Positions 20,243-30,583 of a DNA stretch of 64,000 bases are shown piece after piece (within the stretch, counting starts at the first letter, position 1; the number at the start of each line of letters is the position of its first letter). A program made the translations under genes and the position numbers. Under the pieces are notes generated by a model. The model had not been told where the DNA came from and ran no database searches. It saw nothing but the letters and a program-made list of their open reading frames with translations. This DNA comes from Oscheius onirici (Eukaryota; Nematoda; Chromadorea; Rhabditida; Rhabditidae): contig OW051472.1 in assembly GCA_932521025.1 (NCBI GenBank), positions 1,240,001 through 1,304,000 on the forward strand, written 5' to 3'.

Positions 20243-21767
20243 TTATACGTCTTTGTAGCTGACCTTCTTCTTGGCCATAGCCGCCATAGCACTTTCGATC
20301 AGATCTGACGACTGTAGTTGTGACATATTCCACATTTTGACGAATTCCAGTGACTGGTCGACAGGCCGTCCTCGAGAATAGTTGAGAACCTGAAAGCTGG
20401 GAAGTGAGAAGTGCTCGGTGTGTGAACTGTCGAGACTATGGCTCAACTTTTTGAAAGCCAAATAAAAAGCCGTGAACTGTCGAGTCTGTGGCCACCAGAC
20501 ATCAACAAATTTGGCAGAAAAACGAAAAACATACCCTTTTGGTTCCCTGTACAGCTATCGGGCTCTTTTCTGCAATTGTCGTCGCCAGATCCAGGGCCGC
20601 ATCTAGACAATCCTCTTTGGACTCGAAAACTCGAGAAATCATTCCTGAAAATCAGTTTTTTTAAAGAAAAAAAACGCGAAAATACCGTGCTGAAGAGCTT
20701 CTCTAGTTCCGAAATCTCTGGCAGTGAAGGCCAGCTCCCGAAGCCAACTGTCGTTTCCAACGACGTGAGGAAGACGATTCAGAGTTCCGACGTCTGCCGC
20801 AAGACCAATTTCCACCTCTTTGATATTGAAGACGGCATCCTGGACGGCGTAGCGGATGTCACAGCTCGAGATGAGATCAATTCCGGCTCCGATGCAGTGC
20901 GAATGGATGGCTACGATCACCGGCTTGGGGCATTTCTGAAAAATTATGTTAGTTGGGTTAAAATGGCTTGGAGCGGGAACTGCCGAGTCTGTGACTAAAA
21001 TTTATTTGTCATAAACATAGAAAGTGTGAACTGTTGAGCCTTTGGCTATTAAAATGAATTCGGTATGTGAACTTTCGAGTTCGTGGCTTGGCTGAAGTAG
21101 TAACCGTGTGAACTGCCCAGTCTGTGGCCAAGTAAAATCACTTAGTTGTCGCAAATCACAGCAAATTAGAAGAGAAACCTCAATACAAGTGAATCCATCC
21201 TGGCATTCTCCGATAATCGCCTCCAACATACGTGCTTTTCTGCCGACATCGAGTTCATCGTCATTCAGCGTCTGGATCAGGTTCTAAATTGAAAATTTAG
21301 CTCAAAAACTTGCAGAAAAATACCCCCATTCCGAGCTGTAGATCAATTCCGGCGCAGAAAGACTTGCCATTGCCGGAGAGGACGATACTTCTGACTTTGG
21401 GATTCATGGATAGATCGGAGAAGAGCTTCTTCATGTCTCTGGAAAATGAGAAGAACAGCGTGTGAACTGTCGAGTCCATGGCTCAAATGTTGGTGGCCAC
21501 AACGGCAGGAAGTGTGAACTGTCGAGTTAGTGTCTCACGACTTTCTTTGCAAATATCTTCTTCTAGCGATATTTACTCAATATTTGGCAAAAAAAATATC
21601 ACTAAAACAAACCTCCAGAGCTCCATCGTGAACGTATTTCTCCTATCCGGCCTGTTCAGCTTGACATGGGCCACATGGCCGCCGACGAAGACGACGTCCA
21701 GCTCGGCTGAACTCCTAGCGGCCACCGAAGTGGAAAACGTCCGCAGAAGAGCCCTTCCGGCTTGCAT
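20243..21767 (-). CDS. Ech1: Delta(3,5)-Delta(2,4)-dienoyl-CoA isomerase, mitochondrial
   Basis: Six exons, 21767-21613, 21438-21324, 21283-21179, 20935-20686, 20644-20535 and 20389-20243, give 293 residues. The enzyme moves double bonds of odd-numbered unsaturated fatty acyl-CoAs into the beta-oxidation spiral. Crotonase-fold landmarks are SGNGKSFCAGIDL, HSHCIGAGIDLISSCDIRY, KEVEIGLAADVGT and SPIAVQGTK. The acidic catalytic residues known for this family (Asp, Glu, Asp, spaced 20 and 8) sit at about D145, E165 and D173. The N-terminus (MQAGRALLRTFSTSVAARSS) is a typical mitochondrial presequence. The C-terminus ends KDV, so the peroxisomal SKL tripeptide of the mammalian enzyme is absent. 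Introns contain eight copies of the dispersed GTGTGAACTGTCGAG unit. Confidence 0.93.
20412..21535 (+). repeat. Cluster of eight dispersed short units in ECH1 introns and flank
   Basis: Copies occur near 20418, 20470, 20973, 21025, 21065, 21105, 21458 and 21510, each about 23 bases and each reading GTGTGAACTGTCGAG-like on the plus strand, antisense to the host gene. Divergence differs between copies (AACTGCCGAG, AACTGTTGAG, AACTTTCGAG). All lie in introns; none touches an exon. Confidence 0.8.
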
Positions 21768-22162
21768 TTCTGCAAAATTCAGAGTTTGATGTGAAAAACA
21801 ATCAAGAAAAGACAAGAAAATAGCTTGGAAACGAGGAAATTGACCCAGGGTACAAAGAGCGCCGCGCCCCAGCGATAAAGGGATAGATTGTTTTCTTTTT
21901 CGTTTACAAACGATTCAGAACCTTTTAATGACTTTTTTGTATGCTTTTCTTAAAAATTTGGGGGTGAAAACAGGCAGAAAATTGAAGAAAAAAGAAGGAC
22001 TTGGCTAAAATTAATGAAAACAACATGGTTGAATATTGCCTCCAAAACGCCAAGAGAATGTGGCGGGAAAATAAAAATATGTTCTTTTCACGTTTTTGTT
22101 TTTACAGACGTTTTTCTCAGTATTTTCCAGTTTGTCTTTGCCAAAAAAAGAAAATATTGGCC

Positions 22163-23727
22163 ATGAATGGATATCATGTGGTGGAAAATCCGAACAAGAA
22201 GTTCTACGATCAAATGCTTGACGAGGTTAGATGACTCGACTTACTGTGCTCGGTGTGTGAACTGTTGAGACTGTGACCTAGCGAAGCAATCTGGCTTGTG
22301 AACTGTCGAGACTGTGGCCTATACTCTTCTTTTCAGATTGTCCGAACCGATGGCTGGAGCCGTCTCTCTGGTGAGTACGACATCTGGTCAGAGTCTAAGG
22401 AACAGTTCTGGTTCTGGATAGCCTTTGAGAACAGTGAGTCTGTCTCCTAGTCTCTCAGACTACCCTCTAGCTACCAATCTCCCAGTCGGGATCATAAGCC
22501 TAGCTCTGGACAAGTCCCAAACCAGGAACTCTTCTGATGATCTGTACTCTCTGGGAACGTTCTTCATCAAAGAACCACTGAGAAGACAAGGGATTGGAAA
22601 AGTTCTCATGGCCAAATGTCTGGAAAAGACAGGACAGAAAAATGTGGCTCTTAATGCAGGTACAGTACCTCTACTTCAAAAAATACTGTAGTTCAGCTCT
22701 GGTAACGGAAGAGTACTTTCGGAATCGGTACTCTTTCTACCTGTCTCCCAGCTACCTCCACTCAGTAGTTATTGCCAAGTTCAGCGACTTTCTGATAGAG
22801 AGTCAGGTAGTCGAGAGTACTGTAAAGGTCTGAATATCGTCTGGAAAAATTACTGTAGCTTTTCAGAGAGTCTCTGAAGTAAACTTTCAGAAGATTGATA
22901 AGTACGACAAGAAAATCTGTTCACTGGAGAGAAGAAAGTACTTGAGGAGATGGTTGCTAGATGAGAAGTCAGTTTCTAGGGTAAGGAATAGTCTGGAATT
23001 TTTTCTGGCTCTTATCCAGTTCAATATCTGGACAGTATACTGTCTCTCATCTTAATAACTTACCTGTTACCCTCTCTGATGCCCAGATTCTTGACTGATC
23101 AGAAAACTCTCCCGACTTTTGACCTACTGTCAGAGAACAGGAGATACAGCACGGTAACTGTTCTAGTCAGTACTACTCCTAAACTCTCTGTCTGGTTCAG
23201 TACAGACTAATCTTCAGTAGTTCCCGAGACCCTTGACTATCAAAACTGTACAGTAACCGCATACTCTGATCATTCAGGTAGCGCTCGACTCTTCTGGTTC
23301 AGTCACTGGAATTGCCTGTCTCCGTCCACAGATAGCTGACAGAGTCACAGTTGGTCCTCTCTATGCTGAGAACGAGGTTATTCTGACGACTTACCTTTTG
23401 ACTCTCAGTTCAGAACATAGCCCGTGATCTACTCTTATCCTGTCTACTGGACTACTCTCCAAGAAGCAAGCACACTACTGTCTGGATCAGGTATCCTGAT
23501 CCGAACGTGGAGGCGGTCATGAGGTCAGTCTTTCTCTCTGTCTTCAGAGTATTGAACTCTGCCTCTCTGTCCCTCTGATCATATCTTTCAGGATCCTGAA
23601 TCCAATAACCAATGAACAGTATGAGACAAAGGTCCATGGGAAAAGTATGTTCACCCAGAAGGTACTGGAATCTACCAGACTCTCTAACGTCTACGGAGTC
23701 ATGGAATCTGCTCACAGTTTTACTTAA
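22163..23727 (+). CDS. GNAT-fold acetyltransferase with DUF1248-type C-terminal domain
   Basis: Nine exons (22163-22225, 22337-22433, 22471-22659, 22697-22806, 22867-22980, 23103-23153, 23278-23376, 23414-23523, 23592-23727) join with consistent phases to 322 residues. The N-terminal half shows a GNAT core: LPVGIISLALD (beta-4), then YSLGTFFIKEPLRRQGIGKVL, where RRQGIG is the acetyl-CoA pyrophosphate loop. The C-terminal half has SVTGIACLRPQ, VGPLYAENE and WIRYPDPNVEAVM, the pattern of nematode acetyltransferase-like proteins with a DUF1248/YitH-like second domain. Substrate unknown. Exon 6 (17 codons) is the least certain. Two dispersed short units lie in intron 1 (22250-22320). Confidence 0.8.
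22249..22319 (+). repeat. Two dispersed short units in intron 1 of the acetyltransferase
   Basis: GTGTGTGAACTGTTGAGACT and TTGTGAACTGTCGAGACTG occur back to back, about 40 bases apart, in sense orientation to the host gene. Confidence 0.75.
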
Positions 23728-23950
23728 TCTGTAGTAAAAAATTTCAGTCTATCTGTCTCTATGCCTCTCCCTGTCTCTTTGTCTCTGTCCCTCTGACTCT
23801 CTGTTTCTATTCCCAAAAGTAGAAAGTTACATATTTGTTCCCTATTTGTCCAGCCTCCCATGCCATTTGCACAAGAAAACAATGAAATACAGGAACTCTC
23901 GGGAAAAACAATAACACGAGTTCAGTCAGTCTCTCTCTCTCATTGATACC

Positions 23951-24264
23951 ATGTGTTTTCTCCTGCTGGTAGGTGACCTTCCTCTCTCCTTCCCAACAAC
24001 TTTCAGTTCTTGTTCAGTTTCCTGACTCTCTCCTATGGATATTCCAGTCTAAAGGGATCCTATTCCTATTCAAGCCCAGACTGTGACAGCTATTGTAAAA
24101 TCGCACCGGGAAGATATCCCATTCCGAGATGCGAAGGCTGCGGAGCTCTCTGGGACGTCAGCTGGAGGGACTATCCCTGTGAATTTTGTGTCTCTCTGGC
24201 TCTGTCAGGAAGAAGGACGCCATTTGTCGACTACATGTGCTCAAATTATTGTGGTTGGGACTAG
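23951..24264 (+). CDS. Small secreted Cys-rich peptide, sub-type II (intact)
   Basis: Exon 1 (23951-23968) is six codons, MCFLLL. A 38-bp phase-0 intron (GTAGGT..TTTCAG) leads to exon 2 (24007-24264). The product is 91 residues: signal peptide FLFSFLTLSYG, a short Tyr/Ser-rich spacer, then DCDSYC, RCEGC, YPCEFC and YMCSNYCGWD, giving the order CxxxC, CxxC, CxxC, CxxxC. Eight framework Cys suggest four disulphides. GRR between the third and fourth pairs is a possible processing site. AATAAA follows the stop within 10 bases. This is the best intact example of sub-type II and the reference for the broken relatives at 17973, 19500 and 24881. Function unknown. Confidence 0.75.
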
Positions 24265-24290
24265 ACTAATAAATAAGTCTTTACATGAGA

Positions 24291-24584
24291 TCACCAGGTT
24301 GAGGAGTGAGAGACAGGAGTGGGACAGTGGTCACGTCCACAGACTTCTCGAGGCGGCGGACTGTAGTTCCTGGTCTGATTGACAACCTCGTTTATCTGGA
24401 GAATGTCCCAGGAGGTGGGATTAGGGAAGGTGACTGGAGGTTCTGGAAGAAGAGTTGGGTCACAGAGAGACAGAGACTGACAGAGAGGCAAAAGGACAGA
24501 GACTGACAGACAGAGAGACTCACCTGGTTCAATTTCTCCCGGCTGAGAGAAGACGAGCATCAGGAAGGGGAAAGAGAAGAACAT
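24291..24584 (-). CDS. Small secreted protein, 70 residues
   Basis: Exon 1 (24584-24524) codes a signal peptide MFFSFPFLMLVFS and QPGEIEP. An 81-bp phase-1 intron of CTCTGTC repeats precedes exon 2 (24442-24291), ending in TGA. The mature part has two Cys close together (EVCGRDHC), one NQT glycosylation sequon and several Pro. It converges tail to tail with the Cys-rich gene at 23951-24264, leaving only 26 bases between the stops, so the two 3' ends probably overlap. An in-frame ATG seven codons upstream exists, but the later start gives the better signal peptide. Confidence 0.55.
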   Translation of the reverse strand: MFFSFPFLMLVFSQPGEIEPGESLCLSVSVLLPLCQSLSLCDPTLLPEPPVTFPNPTSWDILQINEVVNQTRNYSPPPREVCGRDHCPTPVSHSSTW

Positions 24585-24880
24585 ACCCGAATGGCTGTCT
24601 CTCACTGCGTGTTAGCGGCCGTAGCAAGTAAAAACATCTCTCCGTTTTCACTATGCTCTACTAACGGACAGTCGGCCAATTGAGTCAAGGTCAAGAAAAC
24701 TTTTAAGTTCTTCAAATCCCTTGGTTTTTTAGTTTTACAGAGTTTTTCACAACTTTTCAAAGTTTGTATAACTACACTCTAATTAACACGTTGTTTTCTT
24801 CTGTCAGAAATTTGAAGCTTTGAGTGACAAGTAAAGCCCTTACTTGTTCAAGCAGACAATAACAAATAGAAAATCTTCGT

Positions 24881-25099
24881 TTACCCGAGATTGCATCGTT
24901 TGCGGCACATGTACTTTTAGTACAGACCTTTCATATTGTTGAACTTACACGTGTAGCAAGGGTAGTTCTTCTCTTGTAGTTCGTCCCATTGGGCTAGACA
25001 GGCGCGCCAATTGCAAGCAGACGACGGACGAGCCTGGCCTCGGCATTCGGGACCACAGAAAGCAGAAATTCTGTTTATTGTGGCGAGGAGGAGAGGCAT
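24881..25099 (-). pseudogene. Cys-rich peptide gene with in-frame TAA, sub-type II
   Basis: From an ATG at 25099 the frame reads MPLLLATINRISAFC, then CGPEC, CNWRAC and YPCYTC, the sub-type II order. A TAA at 24919-24917 interrupts it. In the same frame, YMCRKRC follows and ends at TAA 24883-24881, supplying the family's final MCxxxC. The usual six-codon first exon also survives upstream (MHSLLL then GTTAGT), but joining it to this exon leaves a one-base frame error, so the signal exon appears lost. Intron lengths of 35, 31, 14 or 10 bases that would remove the stop all break the frame. Two independent lesions make pseudogene the best call. Confidence 0.55.
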
Positions 25100-25264
25100 A
25101 ATATGAAGTCTGGGTGAGAGAGACAGATTTAGAGACTAACTAGTAGAAGAGAATGCATTTTGGTTGATTGGGAGAGAGACAGAGTGATGGGGGAATTTTG
25201 TAGGCTGTGGGAAAGGGCATTCTGAGAATTTAGAACCACTGGAACAATGAAATGAAAATCTATC

Positions 25265-25324
25265 GAGTTCCTGGCTCGTGGATAGAGTCCCTGGCTGATG
25301 GATACAGTCCCTGGCTCGTCCATT
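25265..25324. repeat. Three tandem 20-base units in the last exon of L-domain copy X
   Basis: Three copies resembling GAGTCCCTGGCTGATGGATA follow one another with two to four differences each, directly after the second L domain. Their translation is a repeated short Pro/Thr/Ser segment that is not part of the domain. Confidence 0.8.
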
Positions 25325-25759
25325 CGATTCGATCTTCTTCAGATTCGGAATGTCAATCTGGTCCAGCTCCTTGTTGTCCACAATCTCCAGAGCCACGTCC
25401 TGTTTGCTTGTAATCTCTTGGATGTTCTTGAGAAGATTGAGGTCCTTCAGCTGGGTTCCTTTCAGCTCGACCTTTCCTTGGATTACAGTCACATTGGGCA
25501 TTGGATGGCTCAGCTCTGCCACTCCAATCAGATCCTTATTGTTTCGGAAAGTCGTGCACTTGAGCAGTTGGTCAGCATCGTCAGGACTGTCCAACTCGGC
25601 AGTGTCGCAAATCGCGTCACAGTTGTTGAAAATCTCATTCGGTTTTCCCTCCTCCGTTGTCACATTGAACTTCTCAAAGAGGCTTTCGTCACAGAACAGT
25701 GGATTGTTGGTGAGCACTGCAACTTTTGCTGTTTGATTGATATAAAGTAAAACCAACTG

Positions 25760-26190
25760 GGTAATACTTCGGCTGGCTACCCCTATTTGAATTTTTGCGC
25801 GGGAACTCGCGCCAAAGGGCCAATATTTTTTTTGATTTTCACCATTTTCCACTCATTTTTAGACTTTCTAAGTACGTTTATCGTATTCTAGGCGAAAAAC
25901 CACCTCAGGAACATCAAGAATGCCTGAAATTTGACCGAAACAACCAAAAATGGTCATTTTGTTTCCATTCGAGCCGATTATCGTAAAACGACGCATTCAC
26001 CTGCATTCTTGATGTTCGTGAGGTGGTTTTTTGCGTAAAATATGATAAACGTACTTAGAAAGTCTAAAAATGGATAAAAAAAAAAGAAAAAAGAAAAAAA
26101 AGAAAATGGTGAAAAACAAAAAATATTGGCCCTTTGGCGCAAGTTGCCGCGCAAAAATTCAAATAGGGGGTAGCCAGCCAAAGTATTACC
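25760..26190. mobile_element. Fold-back MITE family 1, copy in L-domain intron
   Basis: Terminal inverted repeats GGTAATACTTCGGCTGGC and its complement bracket arms of about 200 bases. They share AAACCACCTCAGGAACATCA-like and AAACGTACTTAGAAAGTCTA-like segments in inverted order. A second copy with the same ends lies at 37447-37838. No coding capacity. Confidence 0.88.
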
Positions 26191-26862
26191 AAAAACTGAC
26201 CGTTAGAGTTTCGCCTGCTGGTTTCGTTACTAATTTTCACAAAGGCCAGAGTTGTGATGTTTGTCTTGTCGAACCGAACAGCGCTGACTTCGATTCCTTC
26301 CTCCGGGACTCCTTCCGGCATTCCTCCATCGATTGTGGCAATTCCTGCACTGTTGAGATAATTCGAATCGACAGTTTTACAGTCATGAAGTTCAGACTTG
26401 GAGTACAGAAGGTTGGCATGACAGTCTGAAAATAATGTATTTTTGAAGAATGGGACGGTTACCTCCGAACTCTTGAACTCAACGAGCTCCTTTCAACTTT
26501 TTCCCATTGTCGATCGAAGCCTGTTTCAGCTGGCGATTTCCGATGAGATGGAAGCTGCGTCCTTTAGCATTTGCGCCTATTTTGACAGTCTGCAGGGAAG
26601 GATTTCCAACGATTATCAAAGTTCTTGCAGACTCGAGCACAGGAAGCTCAATAGACTCCAGATTGAGGTAAAAGTGAATCGTCAATGTGTCTGAAATGCT
26701 AAAATACTACTTTCCTGAACTGGTATTAACCGATCTTTTTCAGATTGGGGAACTTCAGATGCGTGATGTTTTTCGAGGTACTGAAGATGAAATATTTCTG
26801 AAGTTCCGCCTTAGAAGCTGTCTATCCTTAGAAGTCCGCCTTAGAAGCTGTGATTCGAAATA

Positions 26863-27481
26863 TCAATCGTGTCCAGTTCCTTGTTGTTCACAATCTCCAG
26901 AGCCGTGTCCTGTTTGCTTGAAATGGCCCTTCTTGAGAAGACTCAGATCCTTCAGTTTGGTTCCTTTCAGATCGACCTTTCCTTGAATTATGGTCACATT
27001 TGGCATCAGTTTGGTCAGCTGTGCCTCTCCGATCAGATTCTTGTTGTCTCGGAAAGTTGTACACTTGGTCAACTGGTCAGCATCATCAGGATTGTCCAGT
27101 TTGTGAGAGTCACAAATGGCGTCACAGTTGTTGTGGATATCATTCTGTCCAGAGCCTCTGAGGGACACGTCGAACTTCTCGAAAAGATCTTCATCACAGA
27201 GCAGTGGATTGTTGGTGAGCACTGTAAATTCCTGCATTGATGAACCAGTGAAATCAAACCATTATTATTCTCATTGTGGTTTCCGCCAACTTTCAGAAAT
27301 GCCAGTGTCGTGATTTTCGTGTTGATGAGCCGAACAGCGCCAACTTCAAGACCCTCTACTCCAACATTAGTCGGCATTCTTCCCTCGAATGTAGCATAGT
27401 TCGGACTAGTGAGAAAATGCTAGTCGATAGTTTTATAGTCATGAAGTTCAGAAGTAGAGTAGATAAGGCTGGCATGGCAGT
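26863..27481 (-). pseudogene. Receptor L-domain protein copy Y (fragment)
   Basis: Only the part equivalent to the third and fourth exons of copy X is present (27481-27260 and about 27231-26863). It retains CHASLIYSTSELHDYKTID, TKITTLAFLK, VLTNNPLLCDEDLFEKFDV, NNCDAICD and VTIIQGKVDLKGTKL. A TAG follows KTID where copy X has Ser. The splice between the two pieces is out of frame, and a further shift occurs after LSLLKK. First L domain and signal peptide are absent, so this is a dead partial duplicate. Confidence 0.65.
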
Positions 27482-27618
27482 CTGAAACTTGGATATTCTG
27501 GGCAATGAATAACTCTTACCTCTAAACTTTTGTAGTTTCCTTTCAGATTACTCCAAACGTCGATAGAGGTATAGATATATTAACATCTTTGTCCACACAG
27601 TCTTTCATATCGCCGATT

Positions 27619-28960
27619 TCAATGCCTAAAAATGAAGTCAATACTACGTGCTAGGTAGACAATCTTGCATGGCAACTCAGCGTCCATTTCCTCGTCCTTC
27701 AGGCTCTTTTCGTAATCGTCGTTGCTCAGAAGCTTCTTGTTCCCACGGATCCTAAGCCTGATTTTTCCACTCGAAGTGATCTTCTTCAGATTTGTAATGT
27801 GAATCTTGTGCAATTCCTTGTTGCTCACAATCTCCAGAGCCGTGTCCTGTTTGCTTGTAATCTTCTTGATATTCTTGAGAAGTCTCAGATCCTTCAAATT
27901 GGTTTCTTTCAGCTCGGAAAGTCGTACACTTGGTCAACTGGTCAGCATCGTCAGAATTGTCCAGTTCGTGAGAGTCACAAATGGCGTCACAGTTGTTGTA
28001 TATATAATTACCGACTCTGAGGGTTGACACGTTGAACTTCTCGAAAAGATCTTCATCACAGAGCAGTGGATTGTTGGTGAGGACTGGAAAGATGAAGATA
28101 GATTTGTATAACGAAAATTTTCACAAATGCCAGAGTTTCAAGGTTTGTGCGGGTGAAGTGAAAAGCGCTGACTTGGATTCCTTTCTCGTTGACCCCTTTC
28201 GGCATTCCTCTCTTCTATTGTGACAAAGCCCGCAGTTGACAGAATTTTCTTCTTTTCCTCGCAAATCACGCTACAGCCAACAAGTTCGGACGTAGAAAAT
28301 AGAATGCTGTCGGAACATTCTAAATTTGTATAGCGTTGTTTACTATGCCTGTTACCTCCAAATTCTTGAATATATTTTGGACTTCCCTCTAAACTTTTCA
28401 AGATGTCGATCGAAGTCTGTTCCAGCTGACGATTCCCGACTATTTTCAAATTTCCTCCTGTGGCAGCTGGATTTATTTTGATCGTTTTCAGGGAAGGATT
28501 TTCATTGATGTGGAGAACATCTTGAACAGATTCAAGAACTGGAAGTTCAATTGTTTCCAGATTGATTAGCTGCAGAACTTCCAACATATCTATAACGGTT
28601 CTTATAACTAACAAACAGATGTAACAAATACCGATCTTTTTCAGATTTGGGAACCTGAGGTGTTTGATGTTCTTCGATGTAATGAAGGTTAATGTACTTC
28701 TCAGCTACGTCTTAGAAACTGTCCATTTGTCAATCATATCCTGTGTAAGATCTTCGTTGTCGAACTGAGCATAATTTCCATCGACAACAGCTGCATCCAC
28801 ACATTTGTTCATGGCATGTTCCTCTTTGCCTAAAGCTCGACGTCAACAAATACAGCAAACACAAAGCTTACATATCAGTCTTGGTAGCAGCTACTTGGAG
28901 CAGAAGAGGGGAAAAAGCCAGCAGCAGTAGAAGAAGAAGACGATCCAAGGAACCAGCCAT
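27619..28960 (-). pseudogene. Receptor L-domain protein copy Z (signal peptide retained, several lesions)
   Basis: An ATG at 28960 starts a clear signal peptide (MAGSLDRLLLLLLLAFSPL). Then come MNKCVDAAVVDGNYAQFDNE, NIKHLRFPNLKKI and an intact first-L-domain exon (28589-28356: INLETIELPVLES, HINENPSLKTIKI). Lesions: a TAG in the exon before that domain, aligned to a Glu codon of copy X; a one-base shift near 28220 relative to copy X; and a deletion near 27910 that fuses KCTTFR to LKDLRLLKN, removing the segment that in copy Y reads NLIGEAQLTKLMPNVTII. The end of the second L domain (NKELHKIHITNLKKI) survives. Its start shows what a complete gene of this family would look like. Confidence 0.6.
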
Positions 28961-29051
28961 CTTCGAAGGCAGCCACGGTAGTTATGAAGTCACTGCGGAG
29001 CAGAGGAGTTGGGTTATCTTGTCTTGACACGTTTGTCTCTAGACACTTTCA

Positions 29052-29700
29052 GTGTCATCTAACTTCAATATTACCTGTCACGTTAATCTAGACTCTATTA
29101 TGAACATGTGTCGCACTCTACCAAGTTGTATTGTTAGGAAAACATTTTCACACCTGCCTTCTACAGTGCGCGTCATAAATATAGGGCGGAGTATCAGAAG
29201 AAGTTGGTTAGCCTGGAGTCAGCATTCAAAATGGCTCACCGATAATACAATTCCTATGGAAAAAAGACGACGTATTTTTAACGCTTGTATCACTTCGGCA
29301 GTCACGTATGGGTGTGTCCGAACAGGATAGAGAACAACTCAGAATTGTACAGCGGAAAATGGAACGAAGGATGCTCAGTATTACTAGGTTTCACCGATGG
29401 TCTAATCAAAGGATAAATGATATTACGAGAATACAGGACTGGACTACAGTGGCGGATAGCCGAAAACTCAACTGGGCTCGGAAGATTACAGCTATGGGAA
29501 CGGATAGATGGGCGGGCAAGAGCCGTGAATAATTGGATCCCGTACGACAGGAAACACCCTAGAAGACAACCACCTTCAAGATGGAAAGACTTCCTCAAGA
29601 AATGCTTTGATATACCCTGGTGGACTGCTTCAAGTGAACAGTGAAATAGAGTTATTGTCCAACATAGATAATTCTACGATTTGGAAATAAATAAAAAATA
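29052..29700 (+). mobile_element. 3' remnant of a non-LTR retrotransposon
   Basis: Translations in shifting frames read KRRRIFNACITSAVTYGC, LRIVQRKMERRMLSITRF, DITRIQDWTTVADSRKLNWA and RRQPPSRWKDFL. This is the typical C-terminal region of endonuclease/reverse-transcriptase polyproteins of LINE elements. At least two frameshifts separate the pieces, and the catalytic domains are missing. The end is A/T-rich with repeated AATAAA (29686-29700), consistent with a 5'-truncated insertion. Confidence 0.75.
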
Positions 29701-30583
29701 TATATAGGGCCTATTTTCCAGCTTTCGTTTGTATCTTCCAGCTTTGTCCCAGTAAGCAGCGAAGTTGTAGCTCTAATCAAGCTCTACAACTTTTTTTTTT
29801 ACAAACAATGTGAAGTGTGAAAATACGGTCAAAAAGGTGATTTAAGCCAAAACTTGACAACCAAGGCAAAAGTCATTTTTTTCATGCTGATAACAACATT
29901 TTTAAGCTTCGCAATGTTCTGCTTCCACTTCTACTGGTTCGTCATCAGGAAGAAGCTGCAGCAAAAGAAGAAGGACAAAGAGGAAAAGAAGGACGTCGAG
30001 AAAAAGGTCCGGACGACGACGGAGGAGACGTCCAAGTCCGGTCTGGTTCTTGGCGAGGGACGCAAATTTTTATGGACGCAAATTTTTCTGATGAATCAAT
30101 TTATCAAAAGATTAGAGACAGAAAGACAGCTTGAGTCAGAATCATACAGATGAAATTTCACTGTGCCTTTCTGTCCGCCCCTTTGTCCTCCTGTCCCTCT
30201 GTTCCTCTGTCTCTCTGTCTCTGACAATATACTAAGAAGCAAACTTCATTTTCATTACAAAAACAAAACAGTTCCCTTGTTCAACAAGCGATATTTCAGG
30301 TTGACAGTCCGGACAAAAGTATCTCTTGTCCCGGAGCAGTGGCGAAACGAACGGGAGGAGAACAAGGATCTGGGTGTGTTTTGTAGACAGTTGGGAGACT
30401 CACCAGGATTTTCGAATGACTGTCTAATAGGAGCTCAGTGTTTATAAAGAAAAATCTGGGTGGGAAAAGCTGTAAAATTAAATGAAGTAGAGCGACTTTC
30501 ACAGAAAAGGATATACTGATTGTGAGAACAAGGCTGAAAAGGAGGGACAGAGGGACAGAAAGACTACTGACAAGAGAAGTGCT
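29701..30583. other. Intergenic with one possible small membrane-protein exon
   Basis: Apart from the candidate at 29884-30051, a potential exon follows an ATATTTCAG at about 30299, but it does not join in frame to that candidate. CTCTGTC microsatellite-like tracts occur near 30170-30225. Confidence 0.45.
29884..30051 (+). CDS. Possible single-pass membrane protein (first exon)
   Basis: From the ATG at 29884 the frame gives MLITTFLSFAMFCFHFYWFV, one membrane span, followed by a highly charged KKKDKEEKKDVEKK tail and TTTEETSKSG. A GT within the Gly codon could be a donor, but the next exon was not found; without splicing the frame continues to 30153. The composition is that of a small type III or signal-anchor protein. 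Support is limited to the clear hydrophobic and charged segments. Confidence 0.35.

Larger units (their letters stand above)
25136..26821 (-). pseudogene. Receptor L-domain protein copy X (nearly intact, one nonsense)
   Basis: Exons 26821-26731, 26690-26463, 26425-26201 and 25728-25136 join with matching phases. Landmarks are NITHLKFPNLKKI, NLESIELPVLES, VGNPSLQTVKI (first L domain), VLTNNPLFCDESLFEKFNV, NNCDAICD, DADQLLKCTTFR, VIQGKVELKGTQL and NKELDQIDIPNLKKI (second L domain), the pattern of nematode insulin/EGF-receptor L-domain (IRLD-like) secreted or membrane proteins. A TGA in the second exon (near 26481) falls where copy Z has coding sequence. No signal-peptide exon was found. The third intron contains a MITE (25760-26190). 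The last exon runs past the L domain through a 20-base triplicate into a non-homologous tail. Confidence 0.65.

Noticed and set aside
24917-24919. Stop-codon reassignment (TAA as sense codon)
   Set aside because: TAA ends several intact genes here (ECH1, FAAH, SMS, Arl), so a variant genetic code is not supported.
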